A DNA stretch of 8,665 nt, from assembly GCA_001800085.1 (NCBI GenBank), contig MGUS01000092.1, positions 1,126 through 9,790 of the forward strand. The letters run 5' to 3'. The position numbers were made by a program, and so were the translations under genes. The notes under the pieces are model-generated. The model worked only from the letters and a program-made list of their open reading frames with translations. It had not been told where the DNA came from and ran no database searches. Each line of letters starts with the position of its first letter. Positions within the stretch are counted from its first letter, which is position 1. Positions 1-6,364 of the stretch are shown here, piece after piece. Source of the stretch: Elusimicrobia bacterium RIFCSPLOWO2_01_FULL_60_11. GTDB lineage: Bacteria; Elusimicrobiota; Elusimicrobia; 2-02-FULL-39-32.

Positions 1-1
1 C

Positions 2-778
2 GAAGCCACCGAGCAGGACGTGAGCAAGATCTACTTCAACGCCTGGAAGATGGGCTGCAAAGGCATCACGGTCTACCGCGAAGGCAGCCGCGAAGGCGTG
101 CTGATCACCGACGCTGAAACGAAAGCCAAAGCCAAGTCCAGTAACACCTCGGTCCAGGCCCAGCCCGCCGAACAGCTCCCTCCGCGCCAGCGCCCCAAGG
201 TGACGGAAGGCCGCACGGAACGGGTGGAAACCCCCCGCGGCCCCATCTATGTCACCATCAACGAGGACGAGTTCGGCCTCTGCGAGATATTCGTGAAATC
301 TCTGGACGCCGAAGCCGAAGTGACCGGCCGCCTGGCCAGCTTGCTTCTGCGCGCCGGCGTGGACCCGCGCGAGATCATGGAACAGCTCTGGCGCGTGCGC
401 TCCCGCGAAGTGGCGTTCGACAAGTCCTCGGACGGCACCAACGTGATGGTCACCACCGTGGCCCAGGGCGTGGCCCTGGTGCTCGGCCGCTACCTCTACG
501 GCGAGAACTTCAACCCCAAGAACGTTTATCCGAGAGTGTCCACATTGCCCGAGCCCGCGGCAAGGCCCACCAAGCAGCTGCGCCTGAAATTCGCCCAGGG
601 CGTGGAAGCCCCGGCCAAACCGGCGCCTGCGACCGAAGACCTGGCCCAAGCGCAGCAGACCAAGGAACTCCGCCAGACCAAGGAGTTCGCGGGCATCTGC
701 CCCGACTGCGGGGAGACCATGGTCCAGGAGAACGGCTGCGCCACCTGCAAGCACTGCGGCTTCACCAAGTGCGGCTGA
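2..778 (+). CDS. nrdJ: Adenosylcobalamin-dependent (class II) ribonucleotide reductase, C-terminal part; 5' end outside window
   Basis: Only the last 258 residues are present; the frame is open to the left edge, so the GTG at 20 is an internal codon. The protein reduces ribonucleotides to deoxyribonucleotides in the cytoplasm with a cobalamin cofactor and needs no oxygen. The fragment opens with the family signature just after the catalytic barrel (AWKMGCKGITVYREGSR). A linker follows, then a TSCPD-type domain (about residues 70-170 of the fragment, including RPKVTEG and GRLASLLLRAGVDPREI), a second Ala/Pro/Gln-rich linker, and a zinc ribbon at 698-775 with the pattern CPDCG, CATCKHCG, CG-end. 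Such Cys-rich tails are typical of NrdJ and probably bind zinc or relay reducing power. The Cys-Pro-Asp usually seen in the TSCPD domain is absent (VTTVAQ instead). It lies 24 bases upstream of dcd, so both serve dNTP supply. Family assignment is firm; the catalytic core cannot be checked. Confidence 0.9.
   Translation, partial: EATEQDVSKIYFNAWKMGCKGITVYREGSREGVLITDAETKAKAKSSNTSVQAQPAEQLPPRQRPKVTEGRTERVETPRGPIYVTINEDEFGLCEIFVKSLDAEAEVTGRLASLLLRAGVDPREIMEQLWRVRSREVAFDKSSDGTNVMVTTVAQGVALVLGRYLYGENFNPKNVYPRVSTLPEPAARPTKQLRLKFAQGVEAPAKPAPATEDLAQAQQTKELRQTKEFAGICPDCGETMVQENGCATCKHCGFTKCG
656..691 (+). repeat. Imperfect 18-base tandem duplication in the nrdJ linker
   Basis: Two adjacent 18-base units (656-673 and 674-691) share their first 11 bases (cagaccaagga) and encode QTKELR then QTKEFA. 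They lie in the low-complexity linker before the zinc ribbon. This looks like a small in-frame slippage duplication that changes linker length only. Confidence 0.6.
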
Positions 779-790
779 CCCTTCGAATAT

Positions 791-796
791 AAGGAG
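791..796 (+). promoter_or_regulatory. Ribosome binding site of dcd
   Basis: AAGGAG lies 6 bases before the ATG at 803, a near-ideal Shine-Dalgarno sequence. It settles the dcd start and shows that this organism uses SD-led initiation for genes inside operons. Confidence 0.85.
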
Positions 797-802
797 CCCG
801 AT

Positions 803-1372
803 ATGCCCGTTAAATCAGACAACTGGATAAGAAAAATGGCCCAGGAGCACGGCATGATCGACCCGTTCGTGGAGGGCCAGGTCAACGGCGGCGCCATCTC
901 CTACGGCGTCTCCTCCTACGGCTACGACATCCGCGTGGGGCGGGAGTTCAAGGTCTTCACCAACACCTACGGCGCGATCGTGGACCCCAAGAAATTCGAC
1001 CCCAAGTCCTTCGTGGACATGGTCTCCGATGACTTCATCGTCATCCCGCCCAACTCCTTCGCCCTGGCCCGCACCGTGGAGTATTTCCGCATACCGCGGA
1101 GCGTCATCACCATCTGCGTGGGCAAATCCACCTACGCCCGCTGCGGCATCATCGTGAATGTGACGCCCTTCGAGCCGGAATGGGAGGGTTTTGTGACCCT
1201 CGAGATATCCAACACCACGCCCCTGCCGGCCAAGATCTACGCGAACGAGGGCATCGCCCAGGTGCTGTTCCTGGAGTCGGACGAACTCTGCAAAGTGTCC
1301 TACGCGGACAAGAAGGGCAAGTACCAGAAGCAGACGGACATCACGCTTCCCAAGATCAAGCAGACCGTTTAA
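803..1372 (+). CDS. dcd: dCTP deaminase
   Basis: The protein has 189 residues, close to the 193 of E. coli Dcd. It deaminates dCTP to dUTP and ammonia, which feeds dTTP synthesis after dUTP is hydrolysed. It belongs to the trimeric dUTPase/Dcd fold. Visible family motifs are the N-terminal [28 protein letters not shown] (residues 38-50), GKSTYARCG (107-115, with the nucleotide-contacting Ser109 and Arg113) and [12 protein letters not shown] (126-137), whose Glu134 should be the catalytic glutamate (Glu138 in E. coli). Sequence alone does not exclude a bifunctional deaminase/dUTPase, but the length and motifs fit the plain deaminase. It follows nrdJ by 24 bases and precedes guaB3 by 6 bases, so it is an internal operon gene with its own strong ribosome binding site. 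Confidence 0.95.
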   Translation: MPVKSDNWIRKMAQEHGMIDPFVEGQVNGGAISYGVSSYGYDIRVGREFKVFTNTYGAIVDPKKFDPKSFVDMVSDDFIVIPPNSFALARTVEYFRIPRSVITICVGKSTYARCGIIVNVTPFEPEWEGFVTLEISNTTPLPAKIYANEGIAQVLFLESDELCKVSYADKKGKYQKQTDITLPKIKQTV

Positions 1373-1378
1373 ATTATC

Positions 1379-2545
1379 ATGGCATTTTTTATAGGACGGG
1401 ACAGAGAAGCAAGGCGGGCGTACGGTTTTGACGAAGTGGCTCTGGTGCCGGGCTTGGGCACCATCAACCCCGAGGACTGCGACGCTTCCACAAAAATAGG
1501 CGGCACCCCCCTCAAGATCCCCATCATCGCCAGCGCCATGGACGGCGTGGTGGACGTGAGGTTCGCCATCGAGATGTCCAAGCTGGGCGGCCTGGCGGTG
1601 CTCAATTCCGAGGGCATCCAGACCCGCTACGAGAACCCGGACAAGATCCTCCAGGCCATCGTGAACTCGGGCCCCGAAGAAGCCACTTCGCTCCTCCAGA
1701 AGGTCTATAAGGAACCCATCAAGGAAGCCCTTCTGGCGCAGCGCATCAAGCAGATCAAAAAGGCTGGGGGCAAGGCCGCCATTTCCGCCATCCCCAAGCG
1801 CGCGGAGCGCTTCGCCGACATCGCCTTAAAAGCGGGCGCGGATTTCTTCTTCATCCAGTCCACGGTCACGAGCTCCAAGCACGAATCCTCCAACTACGCC
1901 AGCGTGGACTTCTCCAAGATATGCAAGAAGCTGGGCAAGAAAGTCCCCGTCATCATCGGCAACTGCGTCACCTACAGCGCGGCCTTGTCGCTGATGGAAT
2001 CGGGCGCTGCCGCCATACTCGTGGGCATCGGCCCGGGCGCCGCCTGCACGTCCCGAGGAGTGCTCGGCCTGGGTGTCCCCCAGGTGACGGCCACCGTGGA
2101 CTGTGCCGCCGCCCGCGACTTCTACTTTAAAAAGACGGGAAAATACATCTCCATCATCACGGACGGCGGCATGGTCACTTCCGGGGACATCTGCAAGGCC
2201 TTCGCCTCCGGCGCGGACGCGGTCATGATCGGCTCGGGTTTGGCCAAAGCCGTGGAAGCCCCCGGACGGGGATTCCATTGGGGCATGGCCATGCCGGACC
2301 GCTACCTGCCGCGCGGAACGCGCATCAGAGTGGGAACGACCGCCTCCCTGAAAGAGATCCTGCTCGGGCCCGCCAATGTGGACGACGGCACTCAGAACCT
2401 TGTGGGCGCTCTCAAGGTGGCCATGGGCTCGCTCGGCGCGCACAACCTCAAGGAAATGCAGTTGGTGGAGATCATCATCGCCCCGGACATCAAGTCCGAA
2501 GGCAAGGTCTACCAGAAGGCCCAGAAACTGGGCATGGGCAAGTAA
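1379..2545 (+). CDS. guaB3: GuaB3-type IMP dehydrogenase family protein (no CBS domains)
   Basis: A 388-residue single-domain (beta/alpha)8 protein, about 100 residues shorter than ordinary GuaB because the CBS pair is absent: the chain runs from IIASAMDGV (residues 50-58) through the barrel with no insert. The N-terminus ([30 protein letters not shown]) is of the GuaB3 subfamily known from actinobacteria and cyanobacteria. The catalytic loop [11 protein letters not shown] (216-226) keeps the nucleophile Cys223. TDGGM (261-265) and [14 protein letters not shown] (283-296) correspond to the IMP phosphate/ribose-binding segments. The flap region has the GuaB3-style [11 protein letters not shown] (311-321). 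Expected reaction: IMP + NAD to XMP + NADH. Without CBS domains, ATP/GTP control through that module is not expected. No clear ribosome binding site precedes the ATG; it starts 6 bases after the dcd stop, so translation is probably coupled. Its place two genes before guaA supports an IMPDH role over GMP reductase. Confidence 0.85.
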   Translation: MAFFIGRDREARRAYGFDEVALVPGLGTINPEDCDASTKIGGTPLKIPIIASAMDGVVDVRFAIEMSKLGGLAVLNSEGIQTRYENPDKILQAIVNSGPEEATSLLQKVYKEPIKEALLAQRIKQIKKAGGKAAISAIPKRAERFADIALKAGADFFFIQSTVTSSKHESSNYASVDFSKICKKLGKKVPVIIGNCVTYSAALSLMESGAAAILVGIGPGAACTSRGVLGLGVPQVTATVDCAAARDFYFKKTGKYISIITDGGMVTSGDICKAFASGADAVMIGSGLAKAVEAPGRGFHWGMAMPDRYLPRGTRIRVGTTASLKEILLGPANVDDGTQNLVGALKVAMGSLGAHNLKEMQLVEIIIAPDIKSEGKVYQKAQKLGMGK

Positions 2546-2547
2546 GC

Positions 2548-2552
2548 GGAGG
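2548..2552 (+). promoter_or_regulatory. Ribosome binding site of purE
   Basis: GGAGG lies 5 bases before the ATG at 2558, just after the guaB3 stop codon. The spacing is slightly short but acceptable. Confidence 0.75.
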
Positions 2553-2557
2553 CGGCA

Positions 2558-3085
2558 ATGGCACAGAAACCTCTGGTCGGGATCGTCATGGGAAGCGACT
2601 CGGACCTGCCCGTCATGAAGGAAGCCGCCGAGGCCCTTGATGGGTTCGGCATCCCCTACGAGATCAAGGTCATCTCCGCGCATAGGAACCCCAAGGGCGC
2701 ATTTGAATACGCCTCCAAAGCCAAGTCCCGCGGGTTGAAAGTCATGATCGCGGGAGCCGGAGGAGCGGCGCACCTTCCCGGAGTCATCGCGGCCCTCACT
2801 CCGCTCCCCGTCATCGGCGTGCCCGTCAAGACCTCAAAACTTTCCGGTTTGGATTCCCTCCTCTCCATCGTGCAGATGCCCGACGGCATCCCCGTGGCCA
2901 CCGTGGCCATCAACGGAGCCCGCAATGCAGGCATCCTGGCAGCCCAGATGCTCTCTTTGGCCGATGCCAAGACCGCCCAGGAGATCGAGAAGTTCAAGGC
3001 CAACTTGAAGACCAGGGTGGAAGCAAAGTCCAAGGAGCTGGGCGACATCGGCTGGAAGCTCTACATAGAAAAACATAAACTTTAA
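2558..3085 (+). CDS. purE: N5-carboxyaminoimidazole ribonucleotide mutase (class I PurE)
   Basis: A 175-residue protein that rearranges N5-CAIR to CAIR in de novo purine synthesis. Class I features are all visible: MGSDSD (11-16), SAHR (40-43, with the catalytic His42 matching His45 of E. coli), [10 protein letters not shown] (66-75), PVIGVPV (84-90) and [12 protein letters not shown] (99-110). SAHR rather than SAHK separates it from class II enzymes that use CO2 directly. Class I PurE works with PurK, which makes N5-CAIR; no purK is in the window, so it must lie elsewhere. The last 40 residues form a charged helix-rich tail that looks ordinary for the family. It follows guaB3 by 12 bases with its own GGAGG and is followed by a 56-base gap holding a REP-like element before guaA. 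Confidence 0.95.
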   Translation: MAQKPLVGIVMGSDSDLPVMKEAAEALDGFGIPYEIKVISAHRNPKGAFEYASKAKSRGLKVMIAGAGGAAHLPGVIAALTPLPVIGVPVKTSKLSGLDSLLSIVQMPDGIPVATVAINGARNAGILAAQMLSLADAKTAQEIEKFKANLKTRVEAKSKELGDIGWKLYIEKHKL

Positions 3086-3094
3086 CTCATGGAA

Positions 3095-3122
3095 TGGATA
3101 CCCACTTTCGTGGGCATGACGG
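3095..3122 (+). repeat. REP-like palindromic intergenic element between purE and guaA
   Basis: The segment tggatacccactttcgtggg followed by catgacgg forms a hairpin: stem CCCAC (3101-3105) pairs with GTGGG (3110-3114) around a TTTC loop. Read in one frame it gives WIPTFVGMTD, close to the WIPAFAGMT peptide that recurs in many genomes as the chance translation of dispersed intergenic palindromes with a CGCTTTCGCG-type core. Only one copy is in the window, so dispersal is inferred from that likeness. It may act as a mild attenuator or mRNA-stability element between purE and guaA. Confidence 0.6.
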
Positions 3123-3129
3123 ACTGAAA

Positions 3130-3135
3130 TTTAAT
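3130..3135 (+). promoter_or_regulatory. Possible -10 box upstream of guaA
   Basis: TTTAAT matches TATAAT at five of six positions and ends 6 bases before the preferred guaA ATG at 3142, the same spacing as for greA and the small ORF at 4734. No good -35 is seen about 17 bases upstream (that stretch falls in the REP-like hairpin), and the region is simply AT-rich, so the call is weak. If real, guaA would have a leaderless secondary transcript. Confidence 0.25.
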
Positions 3136-3141
3136 AAAATT

Positions 3142-4671
3142 ATGATTATAATTCTGGACTTCGGCTCCCAGTACACCCAACTCATAGCCCGCAGGGTGCG
3201 CGAGTTCAAGGTCTACTGCGAGATCCTCCCCCATACCGTCTCTCATAAGGAAATCTTCAAGAAGAACCCTTCCGGAATCATACTTTCAGGCGGCCCGGCC
3301 AGCGTGAACGGCGGCGGCAAATCGCCTTCCTGCGACAAGGAGATCACTTCGGGCCGAGTGCCGGTCCTGGGCATCTGCTACGGCATGCAGCTCCTGGCCC
3401 ACCAGCACGGGGGCCGCGTCGCTTCCGCGCGCCGCCGGGAATTCGGTCATGCCGAGATCAGCGTGGAGAACGCGGGGGAGCTTTTCAAAGGCCTTGCTTC
3501 CAATTTGAACGTCTGGATGAGCCACGGGGATGAGGTGCAGAACCTTCCCCAGGGGTTCGTTCGCCTGGCCAAGACTGCCAACGCGGAGATGGCCGCCATG
3601 GCCTGGCCGGAAAAGAAGCTCTACGGCGTACAGTTCCACCCCGAAGTGGCCCACACGCCCCAGGGCAAGCAGATCCTGTCCAATTTCCTCTTCAACATCT
3701 GCCGCGAATCGGTGGATTGGAAGATGTCCTCCTTCATCGAGAGCGAGATCAAAAGGATCAAAGCCCAGGTGGGGGCCGATCGCGCGGTCTGCGGCATGTC
3801 CGGCGGGGTGGACAGCGCCGTGGCCTCCGTCCTGGTGCACCGCGCCATCGGCCAACAGCTCCACTGCGTTTTCGTGGACAACGGCCTCCTGCGCCACGGC
3901 GAGAAAGAACGGGTGGAAGAGGTCTTCCGCAAGAGGTTCGGCTCGCATCTTCACATCGTGGACGCACGCAAAGATTTCCTTAAAAAGCTCAAAGGCGTGG
4001 CGGACCCGGAGAAGAAGCGCAAGATCATAGGCAAGACATTCATCGAAGTGTTCGACCGGGAGGCCAAGAAACTCGGCAAGGTCAAATTCCTTGTGCAGGG
4101 CACCCTCTACCCGGACTTGATCGAGAGCCAGAGCGTGCGGGGGCCCTCTGCGGTCATCAAGACCCACCACAATGTGGGCGGACTTCCCAAGAAGATGAAA
4201 CTGTCCTTGATCGAACCCTTGAAATTCCTATTCAAGGATGAAGTGCGGGAACTGGGCGCGGAGCTGGGCCTGCCTTCCGAGATCTTAAAACGCCATCCTT
4301 TCCCGGGCCCGGGCCTGGCCGTGCGTATTCTGGGCGACGTCACCGAAGAAAAATTGAAGCTTGTGAGCTTGGCGGACAAGATCGTGGAGGAAGAGATCCG
4401 GGCCGCCGGGATCTATGAAAAACTCTGGCAGGCCTTCGCGGTCCTCATCCCCGTGCGCACGGTGGGCGTGATGGGCGACGACCGCACCTATGAGCGTGTG
4501 GCCGTCCTGCGCGCCGTCACATCAGCGGACGCCATGACCGCCGACTGGGCGGACATCCCCAAACCGGTCCTCTCCAAGATCTCCAACCGCATCATCAACG
4601 AGATCCGCGGCATCAACCGGGTGGTCTACGACATCTCCAGCAAGCCCCCCGCCACCATCGAGTGGGAGTAA
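3142..4671 (+). CDS. guaA: GMP synthase (glutamine-hydrolysing)
   Basis: A 509-residue two-part enzyme converting XMP, ATP and glutamine to GMP. The N-terminal class I glutamine amidotransferase runs from LDFGSQYTQLIARRVRE (5-21) and contains the nucleophile Cys79 in GICYGMQ and the triad His166/Glu168 in VQFHPEV. The ATP pyrophosphatase domain has its P-loop SGGVDS at 220-225. The dimerisation domain ends with the invariant KPPATIEWE at the C-terminus. HPFPGPGLA (385-393) and DDRTYERV (446-453) are also typical. The start is set at 3142 because the chain there begins directly with the family's IIILDFGSQ; an in-frame ATG at 3094 would add 16 residues read from the REP-like repeat. No Shine-Dalgarno is visible before 3142. 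It works directly after GuaB3, with purE between them. Its stop codon at 4669-4671 overlaps an ATG at 4671. Confidence 0.96.
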   Translation: MIIILDFGSQYTQLIARRVREFKVYCEILPHTVSHKEIFKKNPSGIILSGGPASVNGGGKSPSCDKEITSGRVPVLGICYGMQLLAHQHGGRVASARRREFGHAEISVENAGELFKGLASNLNVWMSHGDEVQNLPQGFVRLAKTANAEMAAMAWPEKKLYGVQFHPEVAHTPQGKQILSNFLFNICRESVDWKMSSFIESEIKRIKAQVGADRAVCGMSGGVDSAVASVLVHRAIGQQLHCVFVDNGLLRHGEKERVEEVFRKRFGSHLHIVDARKDFLKKLKGVADPEKKRKIIGKTFIEVFDREAKKLGKVKFLVQGTLYPDLIESQSVRGPSAVIKTHHNVGGLPKKMKLSLIEPLKFLFKDEVRELGAELGLPSEILKRHPFPGPGLAVRILGDVTEEKLKLVSLADKIVEEEIRAAGIYEKLWQAFAVLIPVRTVGVMGDDRTYERVAVLRAVTSADAMTADWADIPKPVLSKISNRIINEIRGINRVVYDISSKPPATIEWE

Positions 4672-4694
4672 TGTTACAAAGAATTTACAAAAAG

Positions 4695-4727
4695 TTGAGG
4701 ACAGGCCCTGTGGTATTTTTATATGAT
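4695..4727 (+). promoter_or_regulatory. Probable sigma-70-type promoter for the small ORF and purC
   Basis: The -10 candidate TATGAT (4722-4727) matches five of six consensus bases. An upstream TTGAGGACA stretch (4695-4703) offers a -35: AGGACA at 4698-4703 lies 18 bases away and carries the GACA half of TTGACA. The -10 ends 6 bases before the ATG at 4734, so transcription would begin at or next to that A. The site lies just after guaA and could let purC be expressed apart from the upstream operon. Confidence 0.5.
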
Positions 4728-4733
4728 TTGGCC

Positions 4734-4964
4734 ATGGGTACCAAGCAAATCGCCCTACTCACCCTGGCCACCGCCTCTCTTCTCTTATGGGCCTCCCGGA
4801 GCGGCAGCGAGACCCGCCAAGCGGACCCCCGCTACGCGGCCGTCATCGCGGATCAACTCAAGTTCCGCATCGACGCTCTCTTCGCGCCAACGGATTTCCT
4901 GAGAGACGAGCCGGAACTTGTGCAGAGCATGATCTTGCCTGCGATGGGTTTGGTTAGTAATTAA
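4734..4964 (+). CDS. Small putative exported or membrane-anchored protein, 76 residues, unknown function
   Basis: I do not recognise this protein. It begins MGTKQ, then has a hydrophobic segment (about residues 6-20, [15 protein letters not shown]), then a polar part rich in charged residues (for example [15 protein letters not shown] and RDEPELVQ) with no cysteine. The front fits a signal peptide or single membrane anchor; there is no lipobox. Codons after the hydrophobic segment mostly end in G or C, as in neighbouring genes, which supports real coding. The start at 4734 is chosen because a -10 box ends 6 bases upstream, as at greA; in-frame ATG 4671 (overlapping the guaA stop) and GTG 4662 would add an AT-rich, promoter-like stretch. 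Its last codons overlap the proposed purC start. It could instead be chance coding, or the remnant of a gene cut off by purC. Confidence 0.5.
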   Translation: MGTKQIALLTLATASLLLWASRSGSETRQADPRYAAVIADQLKFRIDALFAPTDFLRDEPELVQSMILPAMGLVSN

Positions 4965-5835
4965 CCTACCGCTTTTCATCCGAGGCAAAGTCCGCGATGT
5001 CTATGACCTGGGGGACAAGCTCCTCCTGGTGGCCTCCGACCGCATCTCCGCCTTTGACGTCGTCCTCCCCACCCCCATCCCGGACAAGGGCAAAGTCCTG
5101 AACCAAATCTCCGCCTTCTGGTTCAAGCAGACCGAAGGCATCATCAAGAACCACCTGATCTCATCGTCCGTTGCCGACTATCCCGCGGAGGCCAAAAAGT
5201 ACAAGGACCAGATCGAAGGCCGTTCCATGCTTGTGGTCAAGACCGAGAAGTTCCCCATCGAATGCGTGGTGCGGGGCTATATCTCCGGCTCGGGCTGGAA
5301 GGAATATAAGCAGACGCAGAGCGTCTGCGGGGTGGGTCTGCCGGCGGGGCTTCAGGAATCCCAAAAACTCCCGGAACCCATATTCACCCCCGCCACCAAA
5401 GAGGAAGGCGGCAAGCACGATGAGAACATCTCTTTTGAGCGCATGTGCGGGATCGTGGGCGAGGATTTGAGCGAAAAGCTGCGGGACATCTCCATCAAGA
5501 TATACAACGCGGCAGCCAAGATCGTGGAGCCCAAGGGGCTGATCCTGGCCGACACCAAATATGAATTCGGGCTCGTCACGGTCAACGGCAAAAAAGAGAT
5601 CATCCTCATCGACGAAGTCCTCACCCCCGATTCTTCCCGCTTCTGGGAAACGAGCCGGTACAAGGTGGGGACTTCCCCCGTGTCCTTCGACAAGCAGTTC
5701 GTACGGGACTACCTGGACTCCATCAAGTGGGAAAGAAAACCTCCGGCCCCCCCTCTGCCTTCCGAGATCGTCCAAAAGACCCGGGAGAAGTACCTCGAGG
5801 CCTTTACCCGCATCACGGGCGAGCGCCTCCGCTAA
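4960..5835 (+). CDS. purC: Phosphoribosylaminoimidazole-succinocarboxamide (SAICAR) synthase, with unusual start
   Basis: The enzyme joins CAIR with aspartate using ATP. It is of the longer, yeast Ade1-like kind (about 290 residues), not the roughly 237-residue E. coli kind. Numbered from an ATT at 4960, motifs are [13 protein letters not shown] (8-20, nucleotide-binding loop), [10 protein letters not shown] (25-34), [13 protein letters not shown] (104-116), DTKYEFG (198-204) and [12 protein letters not shown] (218-229). The first ATG/GTG/TTG in frame is GTG 5029, which would remove the RGKVRDVYD motif and cannot be the true start. Reading upstream, the frame is open to the TGA at 4930-4932 and offers only CTG 4939, ATT 4960 or ATC 4978. 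Alternatively ATG 4944 in another frame (MGLVS) joins it after a one-base shift. The body is certain; the 5' end is not. It converges on greA with a 4-base gap. Confidence 0.9.
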   Translation: MNLPLFIRGKVRDVYDLGDKLLLVASDRISAFDVVLPTPIPDKGKVLNQISAFWFKQTEGIIKNHLISSSVADYPAEAKKYKDQIEGRSMLVVKTEKFPIECVVRGYISGSGWKEYKQTQSVCGVGLPAGLQESQKLPEPIFTPATKEEGGKHDENISFERMCGIVGEDLSEKLRDISIKIYNAAAKIVEPKGLILADTKYEFGLVTVNGKKEIILIDEVLTPDSSRFWETSRYKVGTSPVSFDKQFVRDYLDSIKWERKPPAPPLPSEIVQKTREKYLEAFTRITGERLR

Positions 5836-5839
5836 GAAA

Positions 5840-6307
5840 TCAACGGCCTATTTTCAGGATTTTGAACTGCTTCTTGCCCGCGGGCAGGGTGATCTCCACC
5901 GTCTCGCCTGATTTATGGCCCAGAAAGCCCTCTCCCAAGGGGGAATGGACGGAAAGCTTGCCGGCGGAAGGGTCGGACTCTTCCTGGCCCACGAAAGTGT
6001 AGGTCATCTCGGCGCCCGAAGACAGCTCTTTCATCGTGACCGTGGCTCCGATGCGGACTTCATCTTTGGCGATCTTAGCGTCATCGATCAGCTGCGCGCT
6101 TCCCAGCTTCGTTTCGATGTCGGATATGCGCCGCATCACTTCGGCCTGTTTTTCCTTGGCGTATTGATACCCCGCGTTCTCGCGCAGATCGCCCTGCTCG
6201 CGGGCTTCCCCGATCATCTTGGAGAGTTCGCGCTTCTGTTCCTTTAAAGCGTCGACGTCCTTGCGGAGCTTCTCATAACCTTCGCGCGTGAGATAGGTCC
6301 TTCCCAT
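5840..6307 (-). CDS. greA: Transcription elongation factor GreA
   Basis: A 155-residue protein (158 in E. coli) that binds in the RNA polymerase secondary channel and stimulates cleavage of backtracked transcripts. The N-terminal coiled coil (about 5-75) begins TYLTREGYEKLRKD and carries the acidic tip GDLRENAGYQYAKEKQ (39-54), with Asp40 and Glu43 matching the essential acidic pair. The C-terminal FKBP-like domain includes HSPLGEGFLGHKSGETVEI (121-139). GreA, not GreB, fits the length and tip sequence. No Shine-Dalgarno precedes the ATG; a consensus promoter ends 6 bases upstream, so the mRNA is probably leaderless. It diverges from the epimerase gene and converges on purC. Confidence 0.96.
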   Translation of the reverse strand: MGRTYLTREGYEKLRKDVDALKEQKRELSKMIGEAREQGDLRENAGYQYAKEKQAEVMRRISDIETKLGSAQLIDDAKIAKDEVRIGATVTMKELSSGAEMTYTFVGQEESDPSAGKLSVHSPLGEGFLGHKSGETVEITLPAGKKQFKILKIGR

Positions 6308-6313
6308 TCGTCA

Positions 6314-6342
6314 ATTATAGACCGCCCCCGACTCAATGTCAA
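6314..6342 (-). promoter_or_regulatory. Consensus sigma-70 promoter of greA
   Basis: On the minus strand TTGACA (6342-6337), a 17-base spacer and TATAAT (6319-6314) are exact consensus matches at optimal spacing. The -10 ends 6 bases before the ATG at 6307, so the usual start point, about 7 bases downstream, coincides with the A of the start codon. This predicts a strong, constitutive, leaderless transcript. Confidence 0.85.
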
Positions 6343-6355
6343 ATCCGTAAAAATC

Positions 6356-6364
6356 TGATATCAT
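6356..6364 (+). promoter_or_regulatory. Extended -10 promoter of the epimerase gene
   Basis: TG-A-TATCAT is an extended -10 box with five of six consensus bases in the hexamer. No clear -35 is seen, as is usual for extended -10 promoters. The box ends 9 bases before the ATG at 6374. AAGG at 6365-6368 sits at ribosome-binding-site distance, but would precede the expected transcription start (about 6371), so it would be used only by a longer transcript. Confidence 0.5.

Noticed and set aside
1826..2773. Long minus-strand reading frame (315 codons) opposite guaB3 and purE
   Set aside because: It lies antisense to two certain genes, has a low-complexity His/Gly/Ala/Asp-rich translation and is explained by G/C-biased third codon positions.
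3094..3141. ATG 3094 as the guaA start
   Set aside because: The added 16 residues come from the REP-like repeat, while the protein family starts at the IIILDFGSQ motif.
3286..4170. Long minus-strand reading frame (294 codons) opposite guaA
   Set aside because: Antisense shadow of a certain gene, with no recognisable motif or ribosome binding site.
4671..4733. ATG 4671 (overlapping the guaA stop) as the start of the small ORF
   Set aside because: The added 21 codons are AT-rich, unlike the rest, and contain the likely -35 and -10 elements; ATG 4734 fits the promoter spacing better. Not fully excluded.
5029..5031. GTG 5029 as the purC start
   Set aside because: It removes the conserved [13 protein letters not shown] nucleotide-binding loop encoded just upstream in the same frame.
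5875..5886. Perfect palindrome TGCCCGCGGGCA near the purC/greA junction, as a terminator or operator
   Set aside because: It has no loop and no T-run and lies in greA codons for Leu-Pro-Ala-Gly, so chance in GC-rich sequence is enough.
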